The translations under genes were made by a program, and so were the position numbers. Positions 1 to 8,588 of a stretch of 33,018 nucleotides of DNA are shown here, in pieces. Source of the DNA: Bacteroides sp. UBA1773 (GTDB lineage Bacteria; Bacteroidota; Bacteroidia; Bacteroidales; Bacteroidaceae). The stretch spans positions 1-33,018 of the forward strand of contig DCGR01000066.1 in the NCBI GenBank assembly GCA_002315285.1, in the 5' to 3' direction. Within the stretch, counting starts at the first letter, position 1; the number at the start of each line of letters is the position of its first letter. Below the pieces are notes generated by a model, which did not search any database, was not told the DNA's origin, and saw only the letters and a program-made list of their open reading frames with translations.

Positions 1-396
1 AGCAAAATTACTAATAATCAATGAAATACACAATTTTTACGAGTTAAAAATACACGATAAATAGTTAAAAATTAACAACATAAACGCCATATCTCAGACC
101 ATGTAAAAGTAGATGATTTTGTTTCAAAAACTGTTACATCAAATTGAACAACCTATGATTATTATCAATGTTTATATTTATTTAACCATATTCGCATGGT
201 TGTATATTGGATTTTCGGTTCTGATGGCGCTTCGCGCTGCCGCAGGCGCTCTGAAACAATCCGTGGGCAAGACAGGCGGGTGAGCAGCGACTGCTGACTT
301 CGGCAGAGTGTTGCTCCACCATCGGCAGCATTGATGTGTTTGGATAAAAGTTGTTAAAAGGTCATGGCAGATGTTGCGCAAATGGGAAAATACGAA
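1..396. other. Non-coding left flank
   Basis: I see no supportable gene here. Bases 1 to about 215 are very AT-rich. A small hairpin with 6-bp arms (184-189 and 196-201, loop of six) lies at the transition. Bases about 220-335 are abruptly GC-rich, with short local repeats and inverted repeats (for example the tcggcag repeat near 300 and 333). The minus-strand open frame across 178-381 has no recognisable domain and low-complexity composition, so I read it as chance. The stretch leads into the promoter at 397-404. Confidence 0.5.
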
Positions 397-404
397 TAAA
401 TTTG
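373..404 (+). promoter_or_regulatory. Promoter of the efflux operon
   Basis: TAAATTTG at 397-404 is an exact match to the Bacteroidetes -7 element TAnnTTTG and is followed by GC. A GTTG at 373-376 is a one-mismatch -33 element at a 20-base spacing. Transcription would begin around 408-411, giving a leader of about 40 bases before the TetR start. It probably drives the whole TetR-TolC-adaptor-RND operon, because later intergenic gaps are short. Confidence 0.55.
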
Positions 405-449
405 CAGCGTGAAAACTGAAATGCGTGAAAAAGTTTTCTGGAAAAGAAC

Positions 450-1079
450 ATGGATTGTAAAAGAAACAATTGTGCGGAAAATCGGATGGAACTGCGAGGA
501 AAGGTCATGAGGACTGCTTCGGAGCTGTTCGTTGCCAACGGGATCAGATGTACCCGTATGGACGATATCGCTGTCTCGTTGTCGATTTCCAAGCGAACTC
601 TTTATGAGCTTTTCAGCGACAAGGAAGATTTGCTTTTCGAGATAGTGAAACTCCACTATGAGCAAATGGAGGAGTTTGCACAAACTGTGGGCAAACAAAC
701 AGGTAGTGTGCTGGAAAAATTGTTCATTGTGTTGCAACACAACATGAATGACATGCATAAGGTGAGCAAAGGTTTCATGCAGGAACTACAGCGGTATCCG
801 CGTGTTATTGAGTTCATGCGCGAGAAACAGAGCCATAAGGCGGTGTTTATCAAAAACTTCTATGAAGCAGGGGTAAGAGAGGAATTGTTTCTTGAAGAAC
901 TGAATTACGACATTGTAAGGGCTCAGCATGAATACATGCAGGGTTTTATGGATTTTGTGTTGCAGCGTGACCTGGACTTTGCAGAGGTCATCGAAACCAT
1001 GATTTTCATTCATCTCCGTGGGATAGCGACGGAAAAAGGGAAAAGGATGTTGGATGCATTTTATGAAAGAATAAAATAA
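450..1079 (+). CDS. TetR/AcrR family transcriptional regulator
   Basis: A 209-residue one-component regulator, probably the local repressor of the efflux operon that follows. The N-terminal third carries the TetR helix-turn-helix: a helix with RTASELFVANG, then TRMDDIAVSLSISKRTLYELFSDKEDLL, the usual recognition-helix pattern with KRTLYE around residues 49-54. The remainder is alpha-helical ligand-binding and dimerisation domain without a recognisable ligand signature. The stop is 20 bases before the TolC-like gene, so it is very likely cotranscribed and autoregulated. The ATG at 450 is chosen for its distance from the promoter; a second in-frame ATG at 486 would remove 12 cysteine-containing residues and is nearly as good. 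Family assignment is firm; the ligand is unknown. Confidence 0.9.
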   Translation: MDCKRNNCAENRMELRGKVMRTASELFVANGIRCTRMDDIAVSLSISKRTLYELFSDKEDLLFEIVKLHYEQMEEFAQTVGKQTGSVLEKLFIVLQHNMNDMHKVSKGFMQELQRYPRVIEFMREKQSHKAVFIKNFYEAGVREELFLEELNYDIVRAQHEYMQGFMDFVLQRDLDFAEVIETMIFIHLRGIATEKGKRMLDAFYERIK

Positions 1080-1099
1080 GGAAAAAACAATATTGGAAA

Positions 1100-2419
1100 A
1101 TGAGAATGAAATGTTTGAATCTGTTGGCGCTGTCGTTGTGCCTGAGTGTAATCGCGAAGGCACAAGACACGTTGCGAATATCACTTCGTGATGCCATTGA
1201 AATTGCGTTGAGTGAGAACCCGACAATCAAGATTGCAGGACAGGAAATAGAGTTGAAGAAGACGGCCAACCGCGAATCGCAGTATGGCCTGCTGCCTGAG
1301 GTGAGTTTTGCGGGCACATACAGTCGTGTCATCGAGAAACAATCGTTTGCCATCAATGGTCAGGTGATGCGGGTTGGTATGCCCAACAGCACGTCGGGTG
1401 GTCTCAACGTGAGCCTTCCCGTGTTTGCTCCGACTTTGTGGCGGAGCATCAACCTGACGAAGAAGGATGTAGAGCTGGCTGTGGAAAAAAGTCGTGAGAG
1501 CCGTCTCGACATGATCAATCAGGTGACCCGTGCCTACTACAACCTAATTCTGTCGCAAGATAGCTATGACGTGTTGCAGCGTGGTTACAAGCAGTCTATC
1601 GACAACTACAATGTGATAGCTGCCAAGTTCGACCAAGGGTCGGTAAGCGAATACGACAAGATCAGTGCCGAGGTGCAGATGCGTAGCTACAAACCCAATG
1701 TGGTGGCAGCGGAAAACGCCGTTTCGTTGGCTGTGTTACAACTGAAGGTGTTGATGGGAATGGATGGCGATACTCCGATAAAGATAGATGACAACCTGAA
1801 GAATTATGAGCACGCAGTGTTTGTCAACGAGGCTCGCGATGCTTCCAATGACCTTTCGAACAGTACTTCCTTGCGCCAATTGGCGTTGAGCCACACAATG
1901 TTGGAGGAGACCATCAAAATGAAGAAGTCGAGTTTCATGCCTACGTTGGCAGCTTCGTTCCAATACATGTACACCAACATGTCGGAGGATTTGAGGATAT
2001 TTCATTACAAATGGATTCCGTCTTCTACGGCAGGTCTGACATTGAGCATCCCATTGTTCAAGGGTAGCAACTTCACGCAACTGAAACAAGCGAAAATACA
2101 GTTGAAGGAGTTGGAACAGACCCAATTGAACACCAAGCGGCAACTGAACATGCAAGCACAGAGCTATCGGAACAACATGCAGTCGAGTACGGAGCAGGTG
2201 CTCAGCAACAAGGAAAACGTGAACCAGGCCGTAAAAGGAAGGGATATTGCCAGCAAACGCTATGAGGTGGGACGTGGCACCATATTGGAGCTGAACAACA
2301 GCGAGGTGTCGTTGACGCAGGCCGAACTGACGTATGTGCAGTCGGTATATGACTATCTGGTAGCGAAGGCCGACCTCGACAAGGTGTTGGGTGTGGAAGG
2401 TGATTATTTGGTAAAATAA
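1100..2419 (+). CDS. TolC-like outer membrane efflux protein
   Basis: A 439-residue outer membrane factor, the exit duct of a tripartite pump. The N-terminus is a signal peptide ending near AKA-QD. The mature protein opens with the typical LRDAIEIALSENPTIK and carries two related halves of long coiled-coil helices. The second half contains KGRDIASKRYEVGRGTILELNNSEVSLTQAE split over the usual region, with the family-typical YEVGRGTILELN motif. Length fits the OEP family. It sits 20 bases after the TetR gene and 15 bases before the adaptor gene, so it belongs to the same transcript. Substrate cannot be read from the sequence. A second ATG two codons downstream is a possible alternative start. 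Confidence 0.92.
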   Translation: MRMKCLNLLALSLCLSVIAKAQDTLRISLRDAIEIALSENPTIKIAGQEIELKKTANRESQYGLLPEVSFAGTYSRVIEKQSFAINGQVMRVGMPNSTSGGLNVSLPVFAPTLWRSINLTKKDVELAVEKSRESRLDMINQVTRAYYNLILSQDSYDVLQRGYKQSIDNYNVIAAKFDQGSVSEYDKISAEVQMRSYKPNVVAAENAVSLAVLQLKVLMGMDGDTPIKIDDNLKNYEHAVFVNEARDASNDLSNSTSLRQLALSHTMLEETIKMKKSSFMPTLAASFQYMYTNMSEDLRIFHYKWIPSSTAGLTLSIPLFKGSNFTQLKQAKIQLKELEQTQLNTKRQLNMQAQSYRNNMQSSTEQVLSNKENVNQAVKGRDIASKRYEVGRGTILELNNSEVSLTQAELTYVQSVYDYLVAKADLDKVLGVEGDYLVK

Positions 2420-2434
2420 AAAAAACTACATAGA

Positions 2435-3451
2435 ATGAAAACAAGACAATTTATTGCACTGGCTTCCATTGTGCTGATGGCAAGCTCGTGTGGAAGCAAA
2501 AGCGAAAATGCCTCGACAACGCAGGAGGTGGAGATTCCGAAGGTAAAGGTGGCTCAGGTGGATAGCCGTGAAGTGGCTCAGGAAACCGAATATACGGCCA
2601 ATGTGGAGGGCTATGCGAAGAACAACATTGCCCCTCAGGCCAACTTGCGAATCGTGAAGATCATGGCTGAAGTGGGCGACCGTGTGAATAAGGGGCAAAT
2701 GCTTGTGCAACTGGATGGTGTCACGCTGAATCAGATGAAATTGGCTCTCGACAACCAACAGATAGAGTTTGATCGTGTGAATGAACTGTACAAGGTGGGT
2801 GGAGTAAGCAAAAGCGAATGGGACACATCCAAAATGAACCTGGAGGTGAAACAGACCCAGTATGACAATGCCCTTGAGAATGCCATGCTTCGTGCGCCTC
2901 TCAGTGGTGTGGTGACGGCACGCAATTACGATGTGGGTGACATGACGGGGCAGCAACCGGTGCTGGTCGTACAGCAGGATCAGCCCGTCAAGCTTGTCGT
3001 GAACGTTTCGGAGGAGAACTATCCTTTGCTGAAGAAGGGACAGAAGGTGGTGGTCAAGCTCGATACTTACGGCAGTGAGGAATTTGAGGGTGTCATCTCA
3101 ATCGTCTATCCGGAGGCTGACGCAACCACACACACTTTGCCTGTGGAGGTCCAGATGAAGAATGCCGACCGGCGGGTGCGTCCGGGCATGTTCGCGCGGG
3201 TTACCATTTCGTATGGTGTGAAGAGTCGTGTCGTTGTGCCTGACCAGGCTGTAGTGAAACAGGTGGGAGCGGGTGACTATTATGTGTATGTGCTGAAGGG
3301 TGATGGAACTGTTTCCTACAATAAGGTCGAATTGGGACGTCGTTTCGAAAACGAATATGAAGTCCTCTCGGGTGTGGATAATGGCGCGACGGTTGTCGTA
3401 GCCGGCCAGAACAAACTGGTGGAGGGAACGAAAGTAGAAGTGATAGACTAA
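2435..3451 (+). CDS. RND efflux periplasmic adaptor (membrane fusion lipoprotein)
   Basis: A 338-residue HlyD/AcrA-type adaptor that links the inner-membrane pump to the TolC-like duct. A lipoprotein signal ends in SSC with Cys19 as the lipidated residue, so it is likely anchored in the periplasm. The barrel-sandwich (lipoyl-like) halves are visible as IMAEVGDRVNKGQMLVQLDG near residues 73-92 and APLSGVVTARNYDVGDM near residue 150, flanking a short helical hairpin. A beta-barrel segment follows and then RRVRPGMFARVTI, a hallmark of the family. It is 22 bases upstream of the RND gene. Identity is secure; drug or metal specificity is not visible. Confidence 0.93.
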   Translation: MKTRQFIALASIVLMASSCGSKSENASTTQEVEIPKVKVAQVDSREVAQETEYTANVEGYAKNNIAPQANLRIVKIMAEVGDRVNKGQMLVQLDGVTLNQMKLALDNQQIEFDRVNELYKVGGVSKSEWDTSKMNLEVKQTQYDNALENAMLRAPLSGVVTARNYDVGDMTGQQPVLVVQQDQPVKLVVNVSEENYPLLKKGQKVVVKLDTYGSEEFEGVISIVYPEADATTHTLPVEVQMKNADRRVRPGMFARVTISYGVKSRVVVPDQAVVKQVGAGDYYVYVLKGDGTVSYNKVELGRRFENEYEVLSGVDNGATVVVAGQNKLVEGTKVEVID

Positions 3452-3473
3452 CACACGTAAATAAGGAATTGTT

Positions 3474-6400
3474 ATGAGTTTGTATGAAAGTGCGGTGAAA
3501 CGCCCCATCATGACCAGCCTATGCTTCGTGGCTGTAATCATCTTCGGCGTATTCTCCTTGGCAAAACTGCCTATCGACTTGTACCCGGACATAGAAACCA
3601 ATACCATCATGGTCATGACATACTATTCGGGAGCAAGTGCCGATGACATAGAAAACAACGTGTCGCGACCTATTGAAAATACACTGAACGCGGTAGAACA
3701 CCTGAAGCATATCAGTTCTACTTCGCGCGAAAACGTATCGGTAATCACACTCGAATTCGAATTCGGCTACGACATCGATGTGATGACCAACAATGTGCGC
3801 GATAAATTGGACATGATCAGCAACCAGTTGCCCGATGGATGCAACACTCCTTATATCTTCAAGTTCTCGACCGACATGATTCCTATTTGTATCTTGTCGG
3901 TGACAGCGGACGAGAGTAAGGCGGCATTGTATAAAATCCTGGATGATAACGTAGCCAATCCATTGGCGCGTATCGACGGTGTAGGTACGGTGTCGATTGC
4001 CGGTGCTCCGAAACGTGAAATCAACATCTATATGGATCCGGTGAAGATGGAGGCTTTCAACATGTCGGTGGAGCAGGTGAGTGCTGCCATCACAGCCGAG
4101 AACAGGAACCTTTCGGGAGGCCAGTTCGATGTTGGCTCCAACACGTATAACGCACGTATTGAGGGCGAATTCTCGCATCCATCGCAGATGCTCAACATCA
4201 TTGTGGGTATGAATGGAACGGCTCCCATCTATCTGCGTGATGTGGCACGTGTGGTCGATGGGTTGGAGGAACGTTCGCAGCGCACCTTTACCAATGGTGA
4301 GGAAGGTGCGATGATCATTATCCAGAAGCAGAGCGGTGCCAACTCGGTGGCCATTGCCAATGAGGTGCACGAGGCGTTGCCCCGCTTGCAGAAACAGTTG
4401 CCTCCCGACATCAAGTTGGGCATGATTGTGGACACTTCGGAAAACATCATCCAAACCGTCAACTCACTTGGCGAGACGGTGGCCTATGCCATGTTGTTCG
4501 TTGTGATTGTGGTGCTTGCATTCTTGGGACGCTGGAGAGCTACGGTCATCATTTGCATTACCATCCCGATGTCGTTGATCGCTTCATTCATCTACTTGTA
4601 TGCTACAGGTGGTTCACTCAACATTGTGTCGCTTTCTTGCTTGAGCATCGCCATTGGTAATGTGGTGGATGATGCCATTGTGGTGCTTGAAAATGTGACC
4701 ACACACATAGAACGTGGTGCAGATCCTAAGCAGGCGGCTATTCATGGCACCAATGAGGTAGCTATTTCCGTTATTGCTTCTACACTGACCATGATAGCTG
4801 TGTTCTTCCCGATGACCATGGCCACGGGCATGACAGGTGTACTCTTCAAACAGCTTGGATGGATGATGTGTATCATCATGACTGTATCGACCACCAGTGC
4901 GTTGAGTTTTACTCCAATGCTTTGTGCCGAGATGTTGAAACTGCAGAAAAAGCAAAATGCCTTGTTCAGGAAAATATATGGCCCAGTGGAACATGCACTC
5001 GACAAGTTGGATGATGCTTACGAGCATTTGATCAATTGGGCCGTACGTCATCGCAAAACCGTTATTTGGGGTTGTGTGTGCTTGTTTGCCGCTTCGCTCT
5101 TGTGTGCGTCGGCTATCAAGAGTGAGTTTTTCCCAGCCAACGATAATGCCCGAATCGGTGCGACCATCCAGCTTCCTGTGGGAAGCCGTGTGGAAAAGGC
5201 CAATGAAATTGCGGAACGTCTGACTTCCACTTGGAAACAGCGTTATGGCAGTGACCTGAATGTGGTGAATTATCGTGTAGGTCAGGCTGGAGAAGACGAT
5301 ACATTCTCGAGTATGAGCGATAATGGTAGCCATTTGATATCGTTCAATATGACCCTTGTGCCTTCCAATCAACGTGAAATTGGTTTGGCACGGGTGTGCG
5401 ACGAAATGCGTGAGGATTGTAGGGCAATCCCGGAAATCGCCAAGTATCAGATCAACATGGGCGGTCAGCAAGCCGGAGGCGGCATGGGTGGACAAAGTGC
5501 AGCCACCTTCGAGATTTATGGCTACGACTTCGATGCCACCGACTGGGTGGCTCAGGCACTGGCTGATAGTTTCCGTCACACGAAAGGTGTTTCGGAAGTG
5601 GTCATTTCGCGTAGCGATTACCAACCAGAGTATCAGATTGATTTCGACCGTGAGAAATTGGCCATCCATGGGCTGAACCTAACCACTGCGGCAAGCTATG
5701 TGCGCAACAGAATCTATGGCTCAACTGCTTCGCAGTATCGTGAGGACGGTGAGGAATACGACATTCGCGTGCGCTACGAACCCGACAAGCGTATCAGCAT
5801 CGATGACATTGAGCGCATGGTAATTTACAATGGCAAGGGTGAAGGCATTAGGGTGAAAGACATTGCGTCCATCACCATGCGCGACCTTCTGCCTTCGATT
5901 ACACGTAAGGACCGTGAGCGTGTTGTGACCGTAACTGCCACCCTAATGGACGGTTATGCCATGAGTGAGGGCGTGGAAGCAGGAAACGCCATACTCGATA
6001 AGATGGAACTTCCAAGTGGCGTTTCTGTGCAAGTGGCAGGTGCGTATGAAGACCAAATGGATTCCAATCGCGAATTGGGTACACTGCTCATCCTGATTGT
6101 CATCATGGTGTTTATCGTGATGGCTGCTCAGTTCGAAAGTATGACCTATCCTTTCATTATCATGATATCTGTCCCGTTTGCCTTTAGTGGTGTTCTGTTG
6201 GCATTGTTCATGACGGGAGAAACCCTTAACGTGATGTCTATGTTGGGTGGCATCATGCTGGTAGGTATTGTGGTGAAGAATGGTATTGTGCTCATCGACT
6301 ATACGCAGTTGATGCGTGAGCGTGGCATGGGCTTCATTCGCGCTTCGGTGGTGGCTGCCCGTAGCCGTTTGCGCCCGGTGCTTATGACGTCGCTGACCAC

Positions 6401-6650
6401 CATTCTTGGTATGTTGCCTATGGCTATGAGTCATGGAGTCGGATCAGAAATGTGGCGTCCGATGGGTGTTGCCATTATCGGTGGTCTGACCTTGGGCACA
6501 TTGATGACCTTGATCTATGTTCCTTCGATGTTCTGCATCTTTGGTGGGGTAGGTATTAAGCGTCAGCGCAAGAGTCTTGGCAGGAAACGCGAGTTGAACG
6601 CTTATTATCAAATACATAAGCATGAGATGACGAAGTCGGCAAAGAAATGA
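3474..6650 (+). CDS. RND family efflux pump permease (AcrB-like)
   Basis: A 1058-residue inner-membrane proton-driven transporter of the hydrophobe/amphiphile efflux type. The start MSLYESAVKRPIMTSL is the classic first cytoplasmic helix plus TM1. Two repeats of large periplasmic domain followed by six-helix bundles are evident. TM4 carries the paired acidic residues Asp399-Asp400 in GNVVDDAIVV, which carry the proton relay in this family. The second half has GIVVKNGIVLIDYTQ near the expected TM10. It completes the pump encoded by the two preceding genes. A glycine-rich loop (GGQQAGGGMGGQ) near residue 665 lies in the periplasmic porter region. Lack of the heavy-metal DE or metal-type motif favours an organic substrate, but that is weak evidence. 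Confidence 0.95.
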   Translation: MSLYESAVKRPIMTSLCFVAVIIFGVFSLAKLPIDLYPDIETNTIMVMTYYSGASADDIENNVSRPIENTLNAVEHLKHISSTSRENVSVITLEFEFGYDIDVMTNNVRDKLDMISNQLPDGCNTPYIFKFSTDMIPICILSVTADESKAALYKILDDNVANPLARIDGVGTVSIAGAPKREINIYMDPVKMEAFNMSVEQVSAAITAENRNLSGGQFDVGSNTYNARIEGEFSHPSQMLNIIVGMNGTAPIYLRDVARVVDGLEERSQRTFTNGEEGAMIIIQKQSGANSVAIANEVHEALPRLQKQLPPDIKLGMIVDTSENIIQTVNSLGETVAYAMLFVVIVVLAFLGRWRATVIICITIPMSLIASFIYLYATGGSLNIVSLSCLSIAIGNVVDDAIVVLENVTTHIERGADPKQAAIHGTNEVAISVIASTLTMIAVFFPMTMATGMTGVLFKQLGWMMCIIMTVSTTSALSFTPMLCAEMLKLQKKQNALFRKIYGPVEHALDKLDDAYEHLINWAVRHRKTVIWGCVCLFAASLLCASAIKSEFFPANDNARIGATIQLPVGSRVEKANEIAERLTSTWKQRYGSDLNVVNYRVGQAGEDDTFSSMSDNGSHLISFNMTLVPSNQREIGLARVCDEMREDCRAIPEIAKYQINMGGQQAGGGMGGQSAATFEIYGYDFDATDWVAQALADSFRHTKGVSEVVISRSDYQPEYQIDFDREKLAIHGLNLTTAASYVRNRIYGSTASQYREDGEEYDIRVRYEPDKRISIDDIERMVIYNGKGEGIRVKDIASITMRDLLPSITRKDRERVVTVTATLMDGYAMSEGVEAGNAILDKMELPSGVSVQVAGAYEDQMDSNRELGTLLILIVIMVFIVMAAQFESMTYPFIIMISVPFAFSGVLLALFMTGETLNVMSMLGGIMLVGIVVKNGIVLIDYTQLMRERGMGFIRASVVAARSRLRPVLMTSLTTILGMLPMAMSHGVGSEMWRPMGVAIIGGLTLGTLMTLIYVPSMFCIFGGVGIKRQRKSLGRKRELNAYYQIHKHEMTKSAKK

Positions 6651-6712
6651 ATCAGATAAGGTTTTGTGCCTAAAGAAAGAGAAAGTAAGTTTATAAAAAT
6701 GTGTTTTGACAG

Positions 6713-7006
6713 ATGAAATCCGTAATGATAACCTACGATCAAGCGTTTCAGGAACGTATCGTAGAAACGCTTACATACGCCAATTGCCGTGGATTCAGTT
6801 GTTGGCCTCAAGTGCAGGGACGTGGAACGAAGACGGGAGATCCGCACTATGGCTCTCATGCGTGGCCTTCGATGTGTTCCGCTGTGATGACAGTCGTACC
6901 CGATGAGAGGGTTGAGCCCTTGTTGGCACGTCTGAAAGCCCTTGACGAGGAAAGCCCGATGTTGGGTCTGCGGGCTTTTGTGTGGAACATAGAGCAGACT
7001 ATCTGA
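6713..7006 (+). CDS. PII-like protein associated with RND transporters (PG0541-type)
   Basis: A 97-residue soluble protein with a ferredoxin-like, PII-resembling layout: a beta strand MKSVMITYD, helix, then a central loop, then VMTVVPDERVEPLLARLKAL and a C-terminal strand ending AFVWNIEQ. The central loop has a conserved-looking cluster of potential metal or ligand residues: Cys25, Cys30, GRG at 36-38, His45, His49 and Cys54. I recognise it as the small PG0541-like family found beside efflux systems in Bacteroidetes, and DUF3240-like proteins near metal efflux systems are comparable. It lies 62 bases after the RND gene on the same strand. A role as modulator or sensor of the pump is inferred. 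Confidence 0.75.
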   Translation: MKSVMITYDQAFQERIVETLTYANCRGFSCWPQVQGRGTKTGDPHYGSHAWPSMCSAVMTVVPDERVEPLLARLKALDEESPMLGLRAFVWNIEQTI

Positions 7007-7060
7007 TAATTTTGCGGTGGGTTGGTTGACCGGCCGCAGTAATTGAAGCCTCCTTGCTTA

Positions 7061-7098
7061 TAATCCGAAACAATTTCAGTAAAAACTGTTTCGGATTA
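7061..7098. promoter_or_regulatory. 12-bp dyad upstream of leuC (candidate operator)
   Basis: Bases 7061-7072 and 7087-7098 are perfect inverted copies of 12 bases, separated by 14 bases. No T-run follows on the plus strand (next bases are TCTGTATT), so it is not a good intrinsic terminator for the preceding gene. The right arm ends directly at the -33 element of the leuC promoter, which suits a repressor or activator site. It could alternatively be an RNA hairpin ending the efflux transcript. Confidence 0.5.
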
Positions 7099-7129
7099 TC
7101 TGTATTCTGAGGGAAAAGCATTAATTTTG
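7099..7129 (+). promoter_or_regulatory. Promoter of the leu operon
   Basis: TAATTTTG at 7122-7129 matches TAnnTTTG and is followed by GC. TCTG at 7099-7102 is a one-mismatch -33 element at exactly 19 bases. The predicted start near 7133-7136 leaves a leader of about 25 bases before the leuC ATG, too short for a classic leucine leader peptide. Confidence 0.6.
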
Positions 7130-7158
7130 CCAAGGTTTTGAACAGAAGATAAAAAACG

Positions 7159-8538
7159 ATGAATACATTATTCGACAAGATTTGGGACGCACATATCGTA
7201 CAATGTGTGAACGATGGTCCTACGCAACTTTACATTGACCGTTTGTATTGCCATGAGGTGACTTCACCCCAGGCGTTCGAAGGAATGCGGGCACGTGGCT
7301 TGCAGTGTTTCCGTCCGAAACAGATTTATTGTATGCCCGATCACAACACGCCTACCCACGATCAGGATAAGCCGATAGCCGATGCCGTGTCGCGTATGCA
7401 AGTCGATACGTTGGCACGGAATGCACGTGATTTCGGTGTGAACTATTTTGGCATGATGGATGCAAAGAACGGTATTATCCATGTAGTCGGTCCTGAGAGG
7501 GGATTGACACTTCCTGGAATGACGATTGTGTGTGGCGATTCCCATACTTCCACCCATGGCGCGATGGGTGCGGTGGCGTTTGGCATTGGTACGAGTGAGG
7601 TGGAAATGGTGTTGGCTTCGCAGTGTATTCTGCAGGCACGCCCCAAGACCATGCGCATCACCATTGATGGAACGCTCGGAAAGGGTGTCACAGCCAAGGA
7701 TGTGGCTCTTTATATGATGATGCGGATGACCACATCGGGTGCCACAGGATATTTTGTGGAATATGCGGGTGAGGTGGTGCGCAATCTGACCATGGAGGGA
7801 CGCCTCACACTTTGTAATCTTAGTATCGAAATGGGTGCGCGAGGTGGCATGGTGGCTCCGGATGAAACGACTTTTGCTTACTTGAAAGGACGTGAATATG
7901 CTCCAAAGGGAGAAGATTGGGAAAGGGCTGTGGCTTACTGGATGACATTGAAGAGCGATGACGATGCCGTATTCGACAAGGAAATCCATTACGATGCGGC
8001 AGATATCCAACCAATGATAACTTACGGAACCAATCCGGGTATGGGCATGGCGATAACTGACAGCATACCACAGGGTGATGGCAGTGCCTCGTTTGAAAAG
8101 GCCCTTGGTTATATGGGATTGCAGTCGGGCGAATGTTTGTTGGGCAAAAAGGTCGATTACGTTTTCTTGGGAGCATGTACCAACGGACGTATTGAGGACT
8201 TCCGTGCATTCGCATCATTGGTGAAAGGTCGTCAGAAAGCTCCGGATGTTACGGCTTGGCTTGTTCCAGGTTCGTGGATGGTCGATGCTCAGATCCGTCA
8301 GGAAGGACTTGACAAGGTGCTGGCTGAAGCTGGATTTGAAATTCGTCAACCGGGATGTTCGGCTTGCCTGGCCATGAATGATGATAAGATTCCTGCAGGA
8401 AAATATGCCGTATCGACGAGTAATCGTAATTTCGAGGGACGTCAGGGACCTGGTTCGCGCACGCTGTTGGCGAGTCCGCTTACGGCTGCCGCAGCCGCTG
8501 TTACGGGTGTGGTGACTGATCCCCGTACACTTCTTTAG
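7159..8538 (+). CDS. leuC: 3-isopropylmalate dehydratase large subunit
   Basis: A 459-residue aconitase-family enzyme, the catalytic large subunit that isomerises 2-isopropylmalate to 3-isopropylmalate in leucine synthesis in the cytoplasm. MNTLFDKIWDAH at the start, VCGDSHTSTHGAMGA in the first third, and the three cluster-binding cysteines (Cys340 in GACTNGRIEDF, Cys400 and Cys403 in PGCSACLAMN) are all present, so a [4Fe-4S] cluster should form. Length is normal for LeuC. It is the first gene of a leuC-leuD-leuB operon, 50 bases before leuD, behind the promoter at 7099-7129. A homoaconitase role is less likely given leuB next door. Confidence 0.97.
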   Translation: MNTLFDKIWDAHIVQCVNDGPTQLYIDRLYCHEVTSPQAFEGMRARGLQCFRPKQIYCMPDHNTPTHDQDKPIADAVSRMQVDTLARNARDFGVNYFGMMDAKNGIIHVVGPERGLTLPGMTIVCGDSHTSTHGAMGAVAFGIGTSEVEMVLASQCILQARPKTMRITIDGTLGKGVTAKDVALYMMMRMTTSGATGYFVEYAGEVVRNLTMEGRLTLCNLSIEMGARGGMVAPDETTFAYLKGREYAPKGEDWERAVAYWMTLKSDDDAVFDKEIHYDAADIQPMITYGTNPGMGMAITDSIPQGDGSASFEKALGYMGLQSGECLLGKKVDYVFLGACTNGRIEDFRAFASLVKGRQKAPDVTAWLVPGSWMVDAQIRQEGLDKVLAEAGFEIRQPGCSACLAMNDDKIPAGKYAVSTSNRNFEGRQGPGSRTLLASPLTAAAAAVTGVVTDPRTLL

Positions 8539-8588
8539 GAAATTGTAAAGTGTTATTTCGTTTTCACAATTAGCAAAACTACAAATCA

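Noticed and set aside
178..381. 67-residue minus-strand frame in the left flank
   Set aside because: No domain, promoter or conserved context; spans an AT-to-GC transition.
3519..4454. 311-residue minus-strand frame within the RND gene
   Set aside because: Antisense shadow rich in His and Val/Arg, no recognisable fold, no promoter.
4614..5669. 351-residue minus-strand frame within the RND gene
   Set aside because: Fully antisense to an intact, motif-complete RND pump; no domain or signal recognised.
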